Below are positions 8,150 to 16,949 of a DNA stretch of 64,000 bases, piece by piece. The translations under genes were made by a program, and so were the position numbers. How positions within the stretch are numbered: position 1 is the stretch's first letter; every line of letters starts with the position of its first letter. The stretch is from Oxalobacteraceae sp. CFBP 13730. Lineage in GTDB: Bacteria > Pseudomonadota > Gammaproteobacteria > Burkholderiales > Burkholderiaceae_D. The DNA lies in NCBI GenBank assembly GCA_014841835.1, contig JACYUQ010000002.1, forward strand, positions 186,001-250,000, read 5' to 3'. The notes beneath the pieces were generated by a model. The model was not told where the DNA came from. It saw only the letters and a list, made by a program, of their open reading frames with translations, and ran no database searches.

Positions 8150-9786
8150 GGCGGCTCAGGAGCCGCCAGGTGCGCTGGGTCGGTGGGGTGGTGGCATTGG
8201 TCTTGATGGTTGCGTCGTTTCTCGCCAATTCCGTGCAGCCCGACCAGGACAAGCTAAAGGTGGCAAAGATGACCGGCAAGATGCAGACCGTGTGTGTGGG
8301 CCGTTTTCTGATTGATCTTCCCGCCGAGGCAACCGTGCATCTGCGACGCGGGTTCATCAGTGGCTATGACGTCGCCAGTACCGATCGCGAATCCGACGAC
8401 GAATTCGACGCGCGGCTGGCGCAGCTTGATACCGAGCTGCATGACGCAAGCGCCGGGGATGGTCGTGCCGTGCTCCAGTCCATAAAGACGATCGCGTCCG
8501 GGGAGAGACGAGGGAAAGTGTACGTGCACAACCGGCAGTGGGCCCAGGCGTTCGAAGGAGAGCGTATTGTCGACATCGAAAGTGTCGATCTGGAAGCGAG
8601 GTTGCGCCTGGCACACGCGAGTATTGCAGCGAGCGCAAAGGGGATGGCGCTGGACAGCGGCGATGCGCTGGTGCGCCTGCTGGGCCGGTTTCGCGCTCTC
8701 GGGCACGATGAAGTTCCGACCGAGCCGGGCTTCTGCATCGGCCACGCGATCGTGCTCGACCCGTACGAGCACCCGGAGACCGAAAGCGTGGTGATGTTCG
8801 CCGGTCTGCCTGACCATCCTGACGTCAACATCGTCCTCTCCTCGATGGCAGGTGTGGACCCGGCCCCGCGACTGCTCGAGCGTCACGCGGTGACGGTCGA
8901 GCGCCGCCCGTTGTTCATGCAGCTGGCCTTTTCGCAGCTGCGCGAAGCGGCGCGCGCCATCCATGGCCTCGATGGCGACGAACTGGTGATGCGCGTCAGG
9001 GAACCCAATTTCACGACCGGCTACTCCTTCCAGTGGGAGATGACGGGCCGCCAGGCTGACGTCCATGCGCCACTGCTCATGCTTGAACTGAGCGCCGGCA
9101 CCAACCCGGACAACGGTGGCAAGCCCGTGCAGTCGACGCTGTCAGAGGCGGCGCTGCTCGATCTGTGGGACGGGATCGCGGGCAGTCTCCGGCTGCGCCC
9201 GACCGCTCCCCACCAGCCAGCGCGCGCCGAACTGCCGACGGGTGTTCCCGGCGACATCGCGCTGGCACGTGAACGCTGTCCACAAACGGGGTGGTGGCAC
9301 TGCACCGAGGCCAACGCGCAGGTTGGTGTCCTGGGCGGACGACGGCAGTTCATCGAAGCGGGTACGCCGATGCCGCAAGCACTGCTGCTGCCGCAGGCGA
9401 CCGTGTGGCAGCGGATCAGGGGCTTGCAGCCGAGCTATGAGAGCAACACGCCCACCCGGTGGCGCCTGGCCGACAGGCGTCACGCACCGCGCGCGCTGTC
9501 AGCGGGGGCGCTGACTGTTGCCCCGGCCGCACAGGCGCCGTTCGCCGAGGCGTACACCGATTGCCCGATCGGCGCGACCGCCACCAGCAATTCCGCCTGT
9601 CCGGCCAGCGGATGGTGGCGCTGCGACGACAGTGCCGCGCTGGACGGCGCGCGCTGGTTCGCCGCGGGCAGCCTGCTGCCTGGCGCGACATTCCAGGCAT
9701 CCCCGGGTTCCGGTGGTGCCGCGTCAGCGCAACGCGTCTGCCGGGGCAGCACGTGGACACTGCTGCGGCCCGTGGATCAGCCGTGA
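8146..9786 (+). CDS. Tli4-type T6SS immunity protein with duplicated CPxxGWWxC C-terminal module
   Basis: Predicted immunity protein that neutralises the lipase encoded immediately upstream, 546 residues. An N-terminal membrane anchor or signal segment (about residues 12-28) implies a periplasmic location, where the lipase would act. The segment QTVCVGRFLIDLPAEA at about residue 46 is typical of Tli4-family proteins. The C-terminal third carries two copies of CPxxGWWxC, at residues 378-386 and 485-493, each followed by a glycine-rich stretch with RRQFIEAG or RWFAAGS. This repeated module is additional to the Tli4 core as I know it. The start overlaps the effector stop by ATGA. The immunity role follows from position and family and has not been tested. 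Confidence 0.78.
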   Translation: MRRLRSRQVRWVGGVVALVLMVASFLANSVQPDQDKLKVAKMTGKMQTVCVGRFLIDLPAEATVHLRRGFISGYDVASTDRESDDEFDARLAQLDTELHDASAGDGRAVLQSIKTIASGERRGKVYVHNRQWAQAFEGERIVDIESVDLEARLRLAHASIAASAKGMALDSGDALVRLLGRFRALGHDEVPTEPGFCIGHAIVLDPYEHPETESVVMFAGLPDHPDVNIVLSSMAGVDPAPRLLERHAVTVERRPLFMQLAFSQLREAARAIHGLDGDELVMRVREPNFTTGYSFQWEMTGRQADVHAPLLMLELSAGTNPDNGGKPVQSTLSEAALLDLWDGIAGSLRLRPTAPHQPARAELPTGVPGDIALARERCPQTGWWHCTEANAQVGVLGGRRQFIEAGTPMPQALLLPQATVWQRIRGLQPSYESNTPTRWRLADRRHAPRALSAGALTVAPAAQAPFAEAYTDCPIGATATSNSACPASGWWRCDDSAALDGARWFAAGSLLPGATFQASPGSGGAASAQRVCRGSTWTLLRPVDQP

Positions 9787-9878
9787 GTGCTTTCCGCCGC
9801 CTGCGCGCCGCCGTGCCCTGCAGGCTGACTGACGGCTGACCGGCGTCTGAGCGGCGGCTGACCACCGATCCCCAGCGC

Positions 9879-12242
9879 ATGCGCAGCGCCATCCTTGCCT
9901 TTACCGCCGGCGCAGCCTGGGTCCAGATGCAACCGGTCCTGCCAGCGCCGGTCACGCTCGCAGCCTGCGCTGCCACGGCCGTCGGCGGCTTCCTGCTGCT
10001 GCGTCGGCGCGGGCGCAGGCTGGCCGCCGGCCTTCTGGCCGGCCTGCTGCTCGGCAGTTGCTGGGCCGCGCTGCTCGCCCATCTGGCCCTGCGCCACGCC
10101 TTGCCGCTTACCGACGAAGGCCGCGACATCGCCGTGACCGGCGTCGTCGCCAGCCTGCCGCACCGCTTCGACGGCGGCGTGCGTTTCCAGTTCGACGTGG
10201 CGCAGACTGACACGCCGGGTGCGACCGTGCCGCCGACCATCATCCTGTCCTGGTACGGCGCCATCGCCGCCGATCCGTCGCGCGTGCATCCCGGTGAGCG
10301 TTGGCGCCTGGTCGTGCGCCTGCAGCGCCCGCACGGCAACGCCAACCCGCACGGCTTCGACTACGAGGCGTGGCTGCTCGAGCAGGGCATCCGCGCCACC
10401 GGCTATGTGCGTCCGGCCGACCGGGACAACCAACGCCTGACCACGTGGACCCCGGACGCGCGCTACGCCGTGGAGCGGGCGCGGGGCTGGCTGCGCAGCC
10501 GCATCCTGGCGGTCCTGGATGGCAAGCCGTATGCGGGCGTGATCGTCGCGCTGGTGATCGGTGACCAGCGCGGCATCGACCAGGCATCCTGGGACGTGTT
10601 CAACCGGACCGGCATCAGCCATCTGGTCTCGATCTCCGGCCTGCACATCACGATGCTGGCAGGCCTGGCCGCCTGGGCGACGTCGTGGTTGTGGCGCCGC
10701 TCGTTCTTCACCGGTGCGGCTCTGCCGTTGCGCTTGCCCGCCCAGAAGGTGGCGGCGCTGGCTGGCGCGCTGGTGGCATTGCTGTACGTGCTGCTGGCAG
10801 GGTTTGGCGTGCCGGCCCAGCGCACCTTCTACATGCTGGCCGTCGTGGCGGTGGCGCTGTGGTGCGGCCGGATCGCGTCGATGTCGCACGTGCTGTGCCT
10901 GGCGCTGGGCGTGGCCGTATTGCGCGATCCGTGGGCGATGCTGTGGCCGGGCTTCTGGCTGTCGTTCGGCGCGGTGGCGGCTATCCTGTACGCGTGCAGC
11001 CGCCAGCCGGATGCGCGCACGCGCGGCTGGCGCGCCGGCCTCATGGTGGCAGCGCGCACCCAGTGGGCCGTGACGCTGGGCCTGGCGCCATTGACGCTGC
11101 TGCTGTTCGGGCAAGTCTCGCTCGTGAGCCCCGTTGCCAACGCGGTGGCCATTCCCGTCATCAGCCTGTTCGTCACGCCGCTGGCGCTGGCGGGCAGCGT
11201 GCTGCCGTCGCCGCTGGCCGATCTGGTGTTGGGTGTTGCGCACCTGGCGATGGTGTTGCTGGCGTGGCCTCTGGGGTGGTTGTCCGCGCCGGCGCTGGCC
11301 GTGTGGAGCTCCCCCGCGCCATCACCCTGGATTCTCGTGCTGGCCTTGGCCGGCACCGCGTGGATGCTGGCGCCGCGCGGCTGGCCGCAGCGCTGGGTGG
11401 GCCTGGCCGCGTGGACGCCACTGCTGACCCACGTGCCGGACGCGCCGGTGGCGGGCCGGTTCGACGTCACGGCCTTCGATGTCGGCCAGGGCATGGCACT
11501 ACTGGTCGAAACGCAGCACCACCGCCTGCTGTACGACACCGGCCCGCTGTACGCGCCGGGCGCGAACGGCGCCACGCGCGTCATCCTGCCGTATCTGCGC
11601 GGCCGCGGCATCGGCCGGCTCGATGCGCTGGTGATCTCGCACAGCGACCTCGATCACGTCGGCGGCGCCGAAGCGGTTCTTACAACAATCCAGGTAGGGC
11701 AGCTGATCTCGTCGCTGCCGCCAGCACACCAGCTGTTGCAGAAGGCCCCGCACCCGGCCCGCTGCACTGCGGGCCAGGGTTGGAACTGGGACGGAGTGCG
11801 TTTCGAGATGCTCGCGCCCGCCATGGCAAGCTACGCCAGCCCGGGTTTGCGCTCTAACGCGCGCAGCTGCGTACTGCGCATCAGCGCCGGCAGCAGGGCG
11901 ATCCTGCTGGCCGGCGATATCGAAGCGGCGCAGGAGGCCGCGCTGCTGCGCCTTGACGCCGGCCGGCTGCGCGCCGACGTGCTGCTCGCGCCGCACCACG
12001 GCAGCGCTACCTCGTCCACTGCCGCATTCCTGCAGGCGGTCGGGCCGACGCTGGGCATCTTTCAAGTGGGCTACCGCAATCGTTATCGTCACCCGCAAAA
12101 ACTGGTGTATGCCCGCTACGGCGCGATGGGCATCGAACGCCTGCGCACCGATGAACACGGCGCCGTCACGCTGTCGTTCGGGCCTGTCCTGGGCGTGGCG
12201 ACCTACCGCGAAACGCACGCCCGCTACTGGTACGGGCGCTGA
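9879..12242 (+). CDS. comEC: DNA internalization competence protein ComEC/Rec2
   Basis: Inner-membrane channel that carries single-stranded DNA into the cytoplasm during natural transformation, 787 residues. The order is: N-terminal helices and a DUF4131-like OB domain (to about 180), the Competence transmembrane domain with GISHLVSISGLHITML near residue 245, and a C-terminal metallo-beta-lactamase-like domain. That domain has FDVGQGMALL, SHSDLDHVGG (about 585-594) and HHGSATSS (about 705-712). All metal-binding motifs are intact, so the protein is probably functional. Its stop lies ten bases from the convergent stop of the sensor kinase gene, leaving no room for an ordinary terminator. Confidence 0.95.
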   Translation: MRSAILAFTAGAAWVQMQPVLPAPVTLAACAATAVGGFLLLRRRGRRLAAGLLAGLLLGSCWAALLAHLALRHALPLTDEGRDIAVTGVVASLPHRFDGGVRFQFDVAQTDTPGATVPPTIILSWYGAIAADPSRVHPGERWRLVVRLQRPHGNANPHGFDYEAWLLEQGIRATGYVRPADRDNQRLTTWTPDARYAVERARGWLRSRILAVLDGKPYAGVIVALVIGDQRGIDQASWDVFNRTGISHLVSISGLHITMLAGLAAWATSWLWRRSFFTGAALPLRLPAQKVAALAGALVALLYVLLAGFGVPAQRTFYMLAVVAVALWCGRIASMSHVLCLALGVAVLRDPWAMLWPGFWLSFGAVAAILYACSRQPDARTRGWRAGLMVAARTQWAVTLGLAPLTLLLFGQVSLVSPVANAVAIPVISLFVTPLALAGSVLPSPLADLVLGVAHLAMVLLAWPLGWLSAPALAVWSSPAPSPWILVLALAGTAWMLAPRGWPQRWVGLAAWTPLLTHVPDAPVAGRFDVTAFDVGQGMALLVETQHHRLLYDTGPLYAPGANGATRVILPYLRGRGIGRLDALVISHSDLDHVGGAEAVLTTIQVGQLISSLPPAHQLLQKAPHPARCTAGQGWNWDGVRFEMLAPAMASYASPGLRSNARSCVLRISAGSRAILLAGDIEAAQEAALLRLDAGRLRADVLLAPHHGSATSSTAAFLQAVGPTLGIFQVGYRNRYRHPQKLVYARYGAMGIERLRTDEHGAVTLSFGPVLGVATYRETHARYWYGR

Positions 12243-12252
12243 GTTGCAGATT

Positions 12253-13695
12253 TTATCGCCCGGCCGATGGCAACGTGATCGTCACCTGCAAGCCGCCGCT
12301 GTCGCGGTTAACGGCCACGATCTCGCCCCCATGCGCCTGCACGACACGCTGCGCGATGGCCAGTCCGAGCCCGTGACCATCGATACCAGTGCGCGACGCA
12401 CCGGCGCGGAAGAACGGCTGGAAGATGGCCGGCAGATCGGCAGGCGCGATGCCCGGTCCGCGGTCGCAGACGTCGACGCGTGCCACGCCGTCGATGGCGC
12501 GCACGGACACGGTCACGATGCCGCCCGGGGCGCCATGTTTGGCGGCATTGCGCACGACGTTTTCGAGCGCGCTCCAGAGAAGATCCGGGTCGCCTTCGAC
12601 GCCGACGCGCTCGTCGGCCTCAAACTCCACCCGCAGCGCCGCGCCGCCGGCCGCCTCGCCGGACTGGTCTGCCTCGAAGCGCGCATCGGCCACGAGGCCG
12701 TCGACCAGCTCGACCAGATCCACCGTTTCGCGCCGCAGCACGTCGGGCGACGCTTCCAGACGCGACAGCGTCAGCAGTTCACCGATCAGCTGGTCCATGC
12801 GATTGCTTTCGCGTTCGATGCGTTCGAGCGTGATGCCGATCTTGTCCGGCTGCTGGTGCGCCAAACCAAGCGCTGCCTGCATTCGCGCGAGCGGCGAGCG
12901 CAATTCGTGCGAGACGTCGTGCAGCAGGCGCCGCTGACCATCCATCAGCGCGCGCAGACGGGCGCTCATGCGGTCGAAGTCGCGGCCCAGATCGACCAGT
13001 TCGTCGCCGCCCTTGGCGCCGGGGCCGAAGCGTGGCGCCAGGTCACCGGCGGCAGCGGCTTCGAAGGCGCTGCGCAGGGCGCGGATCGGGCGCGAGAAAT
13101 ACCAGGCCAGCAGCGCAGCGAACAGCAGGCTGGCGAGGATGGTGGCGCCGATCACCACGCTCTGGCCGATACGGCGCCGCGGGCCGGGGCCGGGCCCAAG
13201 GCCGGGCGTCAGCGTATCAGGGCCGGTACCGTCGCGCAGCCCGTCCTGGCGGCCGGTATCACCGCCGATCTGGCGCCCGAAATTGCGCGATACGAATGCG
13301 ATGTACTGCTCGCCACCCGGGCCAACCAGGCGCCGCGCGCCACGCCACACGGCACTGTCGCCACCCTGGGCGCCGTCGCGCAGCTCGCGTTCGACTGCAT
13401 GCATCAGTTCCGCCGGCACCGCGCGGCCCAGCAGTTCCTGGCGTGACGCATCGAGCACGAACAGTTGCGGGCGCCGCATGTCGGGCAGCAGGCTGCGCAG
13501 GGCGGGCAAGCCGCCGTGGCGCAGCGTGGCGGCGGCGGCGTCCAGCGCGATCGCTGCCGGCGGGCCGCTGTCGAGGACGGGCGTGGCGCGCTGACGCGCC
13601 TGGTCGCGTAGCCAGAACACGCCGCCCACGCCGATAGTCGCCGCCACCTGCGCCAGCAGGATACACAGGAAGAACTTCCAGAACAGCCGGCCCAC
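12253..13695 (-). CDS. Sensor histidine kinase, CpxA/RstB-like
   Basis: Membrane sensor kinase of an envelope-type two-component system, 480 residues. It has a first membrane helix at residues 7-28, a periplasmic loop to about 175, a second helix at about 176-199 and a HAMP domain at about 197-250. The phosphoacceptor is His263 in HDVSHELRSPLARMQ. The ATPase domain has RNAAKHG (N box), DRGPGIAPADLPAIFQPF (G1) and GHGLGLAIAQRVV (G2). The gene starts one base after the response regulator stop, so the two are cotranscribed. A Cpx-like role is inferred from the divergent Spy/CpxP-like gene. The periplasmic loop contains a Gly/Pro/Arg-rich low-complexity stretch before the second helix. Confidence 0.92.
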   Translation of the reverse strand: MGRLFWKFFLCILLAQVAATIGVGGVFWLRDQARQRATPVLDSGPPAAIALDAAAATLRHGGLPALRSLLPDMRRPQLFVLDASRQELLGRAVPAELMHAVERELRDGAQGGDSAVWRGARRLVGPGGEQYIAFVSRNFGRQIGGDTGRQDGLRDGTGPDTLTPGLGPGPGPRRRIGQSVVIGATILASLLFAALLAWYFSRPIRALRSAFEAAAAGDLAPRFGPGAKGGDELVDLGRDFDRMSARLRALMDGQRRLLHDVSHELRSPLARMQAALGLAHQQPDKIGITLERIERESNRMDQLIGELLTLSRLEASPDVLRRETVDLVELVDGLVADARFEADQSGEAAGGAALRVEFEADERVGVEGDPDLLWSALENVVRNAAKHGAPGGIVTVSVRAIDGVARVDVCDRGPGIAPADLPAIFQPFFRAGASRTGIDGHGLGLAIAQRVVQAHGGEIVAVNRDSGGLQVTITLPSAGR

Positions 13696-13696
13696 G

Positions 13697-14383
13697 CTAG
13701 TCCTTGATCAGCTGGTAGCCCTGGCGGTAGATCGTCTGCAGGCACGAGCGGCCATCGGACAGCGGCCCCAGCTTGTGCCGCAGGCTGCTCAGGTGCACGT
13801 CGATATTGCGATCAAACCGCGCCAGCGGCCGGCCCAGACCCTGTTCGGACAAATCGTTCTTGCTGACCGGGCGGCCGGCATTGCGGGCCAGGACTTCGAG
13901 CAGGTTGAATTCGGTACTGGTCAGGTCGAGAGGCTGGCCGTCCCAGGTGGCGCGCCGCTGCTCGGGCAGCATGGTCAGCTTGCCGACGCTGAGCACGACG
14001 CCGGGGCCGCTCTCGGGCACGGCCTGCGTGCGGCGCAGGATGGCGCGCACGCGCGCCGTCAGTTCGCGCGGCGTGCAGGGCTTGGCCACGTAATCGTCGG
14101 CGCCCAGTTCCAGGCCCAGGATGCGGTCGGCGTCGTCGCCGCGCGCGGTGAGCATCAGCACCGGCATGCGGCTGGCTGCGCGGATCTGGCGCAGCGCCTC
14201 GATGCCGCCTGCGCCGGGCATCATCACATCGAGGATCGCGATGGCGTAGCCACCGGCCAGCGCGGCGCGCGCGCCGTCCTCACCATTGTGCACGCAGGTG
14301 ACGGGAAAGCCTTCCTGTTCCAGGTATTCGGCAAACATGCCGACCAGTTCGACGTCGTCGTCGATGAGTAAAACGTTGTTCAT
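13697..14383 (-). CDS. OmpR-family response regulator, CpxR/RstA-like
   Basis: DNA-binding response regulator partnered with the sensor kinase that follows it, 228 residues. The receiver domain has the acidic pair at D8-D9 and the phosphorylated Asp52 (ILDVMMPGAGG), with a conserved Lys in the VAKPCTPREL segment near residue 101. The C-terminal winged-helix domain (about 130-228) includes LTSTEFNLLEVLARNAGRPVS-type sequence and RNIDVHLSSLRHKLG. Helically phased TTTAC repeats lie in the intergenic region between this gene and the divergent Spy-like gene and are likely its binding site, which would mean autoregulation plus control of that gene. Confidence 0.93.
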   Translation of the reverse strand: MNNVLLIDDDVELVGMFAEYLEQEGFPVTCVHNGEDGARAALAGGYAIAILDVMMPGAGGIEALRQIRAASRMPVLMLTARGDDADRILGLELGADDYVAKPCTPRELTARVRAILRRTQAVPESGPGVVLSVGKLTMLPEQRRATWDGQPLDLTSTEFNLLEVLARNAGRPVSKNDLSEQGLGRPLARFDRNIDVHLSSLRHKLGPLSDGRSCLQTIYRQGYQLIKD

Positions 14384-14424
14384 GGCGACAGGATAGCGCA
14401 GCAGGTCCGCCCCGTCTGCGCTGC

Positions 14425-14459
14425 TTTACCCGGATTTACCTGGCTTAGACGCGCTTTAC
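14425..14459. promoter_or_regulatory. Ten-base-phased TTTAC direct repeats (probable response-regulator site)
   Basis: TTTAC occurs at 14425, 14435 and 14455, with a degenerate copy (TTAGA) at 14445, so four units sit on the same helix face with 10-base spacing. OmpR-family regulators commonly bind such direct repeats. The site lies between the divergent response-regulator gene and the Spy-like gene, at a position suited to controlling both. Confidence 0.5.
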
Positions 14460-14506
14460 ACGCCGCCGCCACACAATCGCCGCTTCCATCACACGAGAGG
14501 TCCACG

Positions 14507-15049
14507 ATGACACGACCAGCGTCCCCACGTCCTAAACTGAGCGGATTGCGCGCCGCGACCGCGTTCTCCGTTTGCCTGCTGGCCGCGCCCGCCGTCCTGG
14601 CCCAGCCGATGCCGCCACCGGACGGCCCCGAATACGGCGGCCCGCCGTTCGGTCAACTGCACGAGCGCGACGGCGAACCGGGGCCGTTCGGCACGCCGCC
14701 ATTCCTGCGCGGCCTGAATCTGAGCGATGCGCAGAACGAACGCATCTTCACGATCCTGCACGGCCAGGCGCCCCGGCGCCGCGCGCTTGACCTTGCCGGG
14801 CGCAGGGCCGACGACGCGCTGCGCGCGGTGGCACGTGCGCCCGAATTTGACGGGACTGCCGCATCCGCCGCCGCGCAGGCGCTGGGCCAGGCGATCGCCG
14901 ACCAGGAGCTGCTGCGCCTGCAGACACGCGCGATGCTCAAGGCAGTGCTCACGCCGGAGCAGCGTGCGCAGGTCGATGCGCCGCGTGGCATGGGCCGCAA
15001 GGCCGATGCTGAACGACACAACATCCATCGTGGAGACAGCATGAAATGA
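14507..15049 (+). CDS. Spy/CpxP-like periplasmic LTxxQ-family protein
   Basis: Exported protein of 180 residues that resembles the Spy/CpxP periplasmic chaperone or periplasmic metal-sensor family. A signal peptide spans about residues 1-32 with cleavage after VLA. The mature part is Pro/Gly-rich at first (QPMPPPDGPEYGG). It then has helical segments with LNLSDAQNERIFTIL and the family motif LTPEQRAQVD near the C-terminus. An AGAGG ribosome site precedes the ATG. It is divergent from the kinase/regulator pair and overlaps the dioxygenase-like gene by four bases. By analogy with CpxP it could feed back on the sensor or chaperone misfolded envelope proteins. Confidence 0.8.
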   Translation: MTRPASPRPKLSGLRAATAFSVCLLAAPAVLAQPMPPPDGPEYGGPPFGQLHERDGEPGPFGTPPFLRGLNLSDAQNERIFTILHGQAPRRRALDLAGRRADDALRAVARAPEFDGTAASAAAQALGQAIADQELLRLQTRAMLKAVLTPEQRAQVDAPRGMGRKADAERHNIHRGDSMK

Positions 15050-15981
15050 AAGCAGCATGCCATCATCACGAGGCTGGCCAAGACGCCGGCCATGACGCCG
15101 GCCATGACCACGACGTTGACCACCACCTGGGCCTGGGCGCCGACCTTGCCCGCATGCTGACCCGCACCGCCACGCGGCGCCAGTCGCTGTGCTGGCTGCT
15201 TGCCGGCGCGGGCAGTGCCGTCTTGCCGCTGGCCGGCTGCGGCGGCAGTGGCAGCAGCAGCGCCGACGATGGTTTCGGTTTCTCTAGCTCGACCACGACG
15301 CTGGGCGCCGCCAGCCCGACCAGCGGCAGCGCCGTCTGCTCGGTGATTCCCGAAGAAACCGGCGGCCCCTATCCGGGCGACGGCACCAACCGCAACGCCA
15401 ATGGCGTCGCCAATGCGCTGATCCTGTCCGGCATTGTGCGCAGCGATCTGCGGACCAGTGTGGCCGGCGCCAGCGGCATCGCGGCCGGTGTGCCGCTGAC
15501 GATCCGCCTGAAGCTCGAGAACGTGGTGCAGGGTTGCGCGGCCGCCGCCGGCGCCACCGTCTACCTGTGGCACTGCACGCGCGAAGGCGGTTACTCGATG
15601 TACAGCACAGGCATCGTGGGCGAAAACTACCTGCGCGGCGTGCAGGAAGCCGACAGCGAAGGCTACGTGACGTTCACGACCATCTTCCCCGGTTGCTACG
15701 ACGGGCGCATGCCGCACGTGCACTTCGAGGTGTACCCGACGCTGGCCAAGGCGACCAGCGCAGCCAACCGCATCAGGACGTCGCAGTTCACGTTCCCGCT
15801 GGCGGTCGCCAACGAGGCCTACACCAGCAGCGGTTATGCGAGCAGCGTGAGCAATCTGGCGCGCATCAGCTTTGCGCTGGATAACGTGTTCAGCGACGGC
15901 ACCGCGCTGCAGATGGCGAGCGTGACGGGCACGGCCAGCCAGGGCTACAGCGCGACGCTGACAGTAGGTGTAAACATCTAA
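15046..15981 (+). CDS. Exported intradiol ring-cleavage dioxygenase-like lipoprotein
   Basis: Non-heme iron dioxygenase-like protein of 311 residues, related to the beta subunit of protocatechuate 3,4-dioxygenase. The likely Fe(III) ligands are Tyr183 (GGYSMYS), Tyr218 (IFPGCYDG), His224 and His226 (PHVHFEV), all present. The N-terminus is unusual. About 40 residues rich in His and Asp precede an RRQSLCWLLAGAGSAVLPLAGCGG segment, which combines a Tat-like Arg pair, a hydrophobic core and a lipobox with Cys65. Envelope location is therefore likely. It is joined by an ATGA overlap to the Spy-like gene, so it probably responds to the same envelope-stress regulator. The aromatic substrate is unknown. 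A shorter start at the ATG of residue 37 would remove the His-rich lead. Confidence 0.82.
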   Translation: MKAACHHHEAGQDAGHDAGHDHDVDHHLGLGADLARMLTRTATRRQSLCWLLAGAGSAVLPLAGCGGSGSSSADDGFGFSSSTTTLGAASPTSGSAVCSVIPEETGGPYPGDGTNRNANGVANALILSGIVRSDLRTSVAGASGIAAGVPLTIRLKLENVVQGCAAAAGATVYLWHCTREGGYSMYSTGIVGENYLRGVQEADSEGYVTFTTIFPGCYDGRMPHVHFEVYPTLAKATSAANRIRTSQFTFPLAVANEAYTSSGYASSVSNLARISFALDNVFSDGTALQMASVTGTASQGYSATLTVGVNI

Positions 15982-16057
15982 ACGCGCTGCGAAGACCGGC
16001 AGAGGGGCGGTCCGCGCCATTACAATAGGCCGTTGAATCCGGCCACCGCTCCTGTCC

Positions 16058-16867
16058 ATGTCCAAACCGCTGCTGCACTTCGCCCACGGGAACAGCTACC
16101 CGGCTGGCACCTACAACCGCTTGCTGGCCGAGCTCGCCGAGCGTTACGACGTGCGCACGCTCGACATGCACGGCCACGACCCGCGCTATCCGGTCGGCGA
16201 CGGCTGGAACACGCTGGTCGACGAGCTGATCGCGCATCTCGACACGTATGGCCAGCCGGCGATCCTCGTTGGCCATTCGCTGGGCGGCGCACTGTGCACG
16301 ATGGCGGCGCGGCGCCGGCCCGATCTGGCGCGCTGCGTCGTGATGCTCGATTCGCCCGTGGTGGCCGGGTAGCGCGCACTGGCCTGGCGCCTGGTCAAGC
16401 TGGCGGGGTGGGGCGCTCGTCTGTCACCGGCGCGCTTTTCGTACAAGCGCCGCGAGCACTGGCCGGACCGTGACGCCGCCTACCGCCATTTTCACGCCAA
16501 GTCGATCTTCCAGGCCTGGGCGCCGGGCGCGCTCGACGACTACATGGAGCATGGCCTGGCGCCGCATCCCGATGGCGTCACGCTGCGTTTCCGGCGCGAC
16601 GTCGAATCGGCCATTTACCAGACGCTGCCGCACCACATGGGCGCCGTGATCCGCGCGCCGTTTCCGGTACCGGTGGGGTTCATCGCCGGCACGGTGTCCG
16701 AAGAGATGCGGCGGGCAGGGCTCGCGCCCACGCGCAAACTGGTGGGCGAGCACCTGGTCATGATCGAAGGCGGCCATCTGTATCCGCTTGAAAAACCGGC
16801 CGAGACGGCGGGGCTGGTCCACGCGATGATCACGCGTCTGCTCGGTGGCGCCAAGGCGAACGGGTAG
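16058..16867 (+). pseudogene. Alpha/beta hydrolase interrupted by one in-frame TAG
   Basis: Alpha/beta hydrolase of about 269 codons broken by an amber codon at 16370-16372 (codon 105). The first part has FAHGNSYPAGTYN, an HGHDPRYPVGDGW lid region and the nucleophile elbow VGHSLGG with Ser74. Translation continues in the same frame after the TAG, through a normal cap domain, to the C-terminal catalytic His in MIEGGHLYPLEKP. The stop falls in VVAG-stop-RALAW, where a Trp (TGG) fits the family pattern DSPVVAGWRA, so a single G-to-A change explains it. An internal ATG at 16544 could only give an inactive C-terminal fragment. A recent nonsense mutation or a sequencing error are the two explanations. 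Confidence 0.85.
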
Positions 16868-16949
16868 CAAATCAATCATCATCAGGCCTCACGGCCAGCG
16901 CCTTTTCGCGTAAAATCGCGTGATTTTCTCCCTGCTGGAAACCCAAAAA

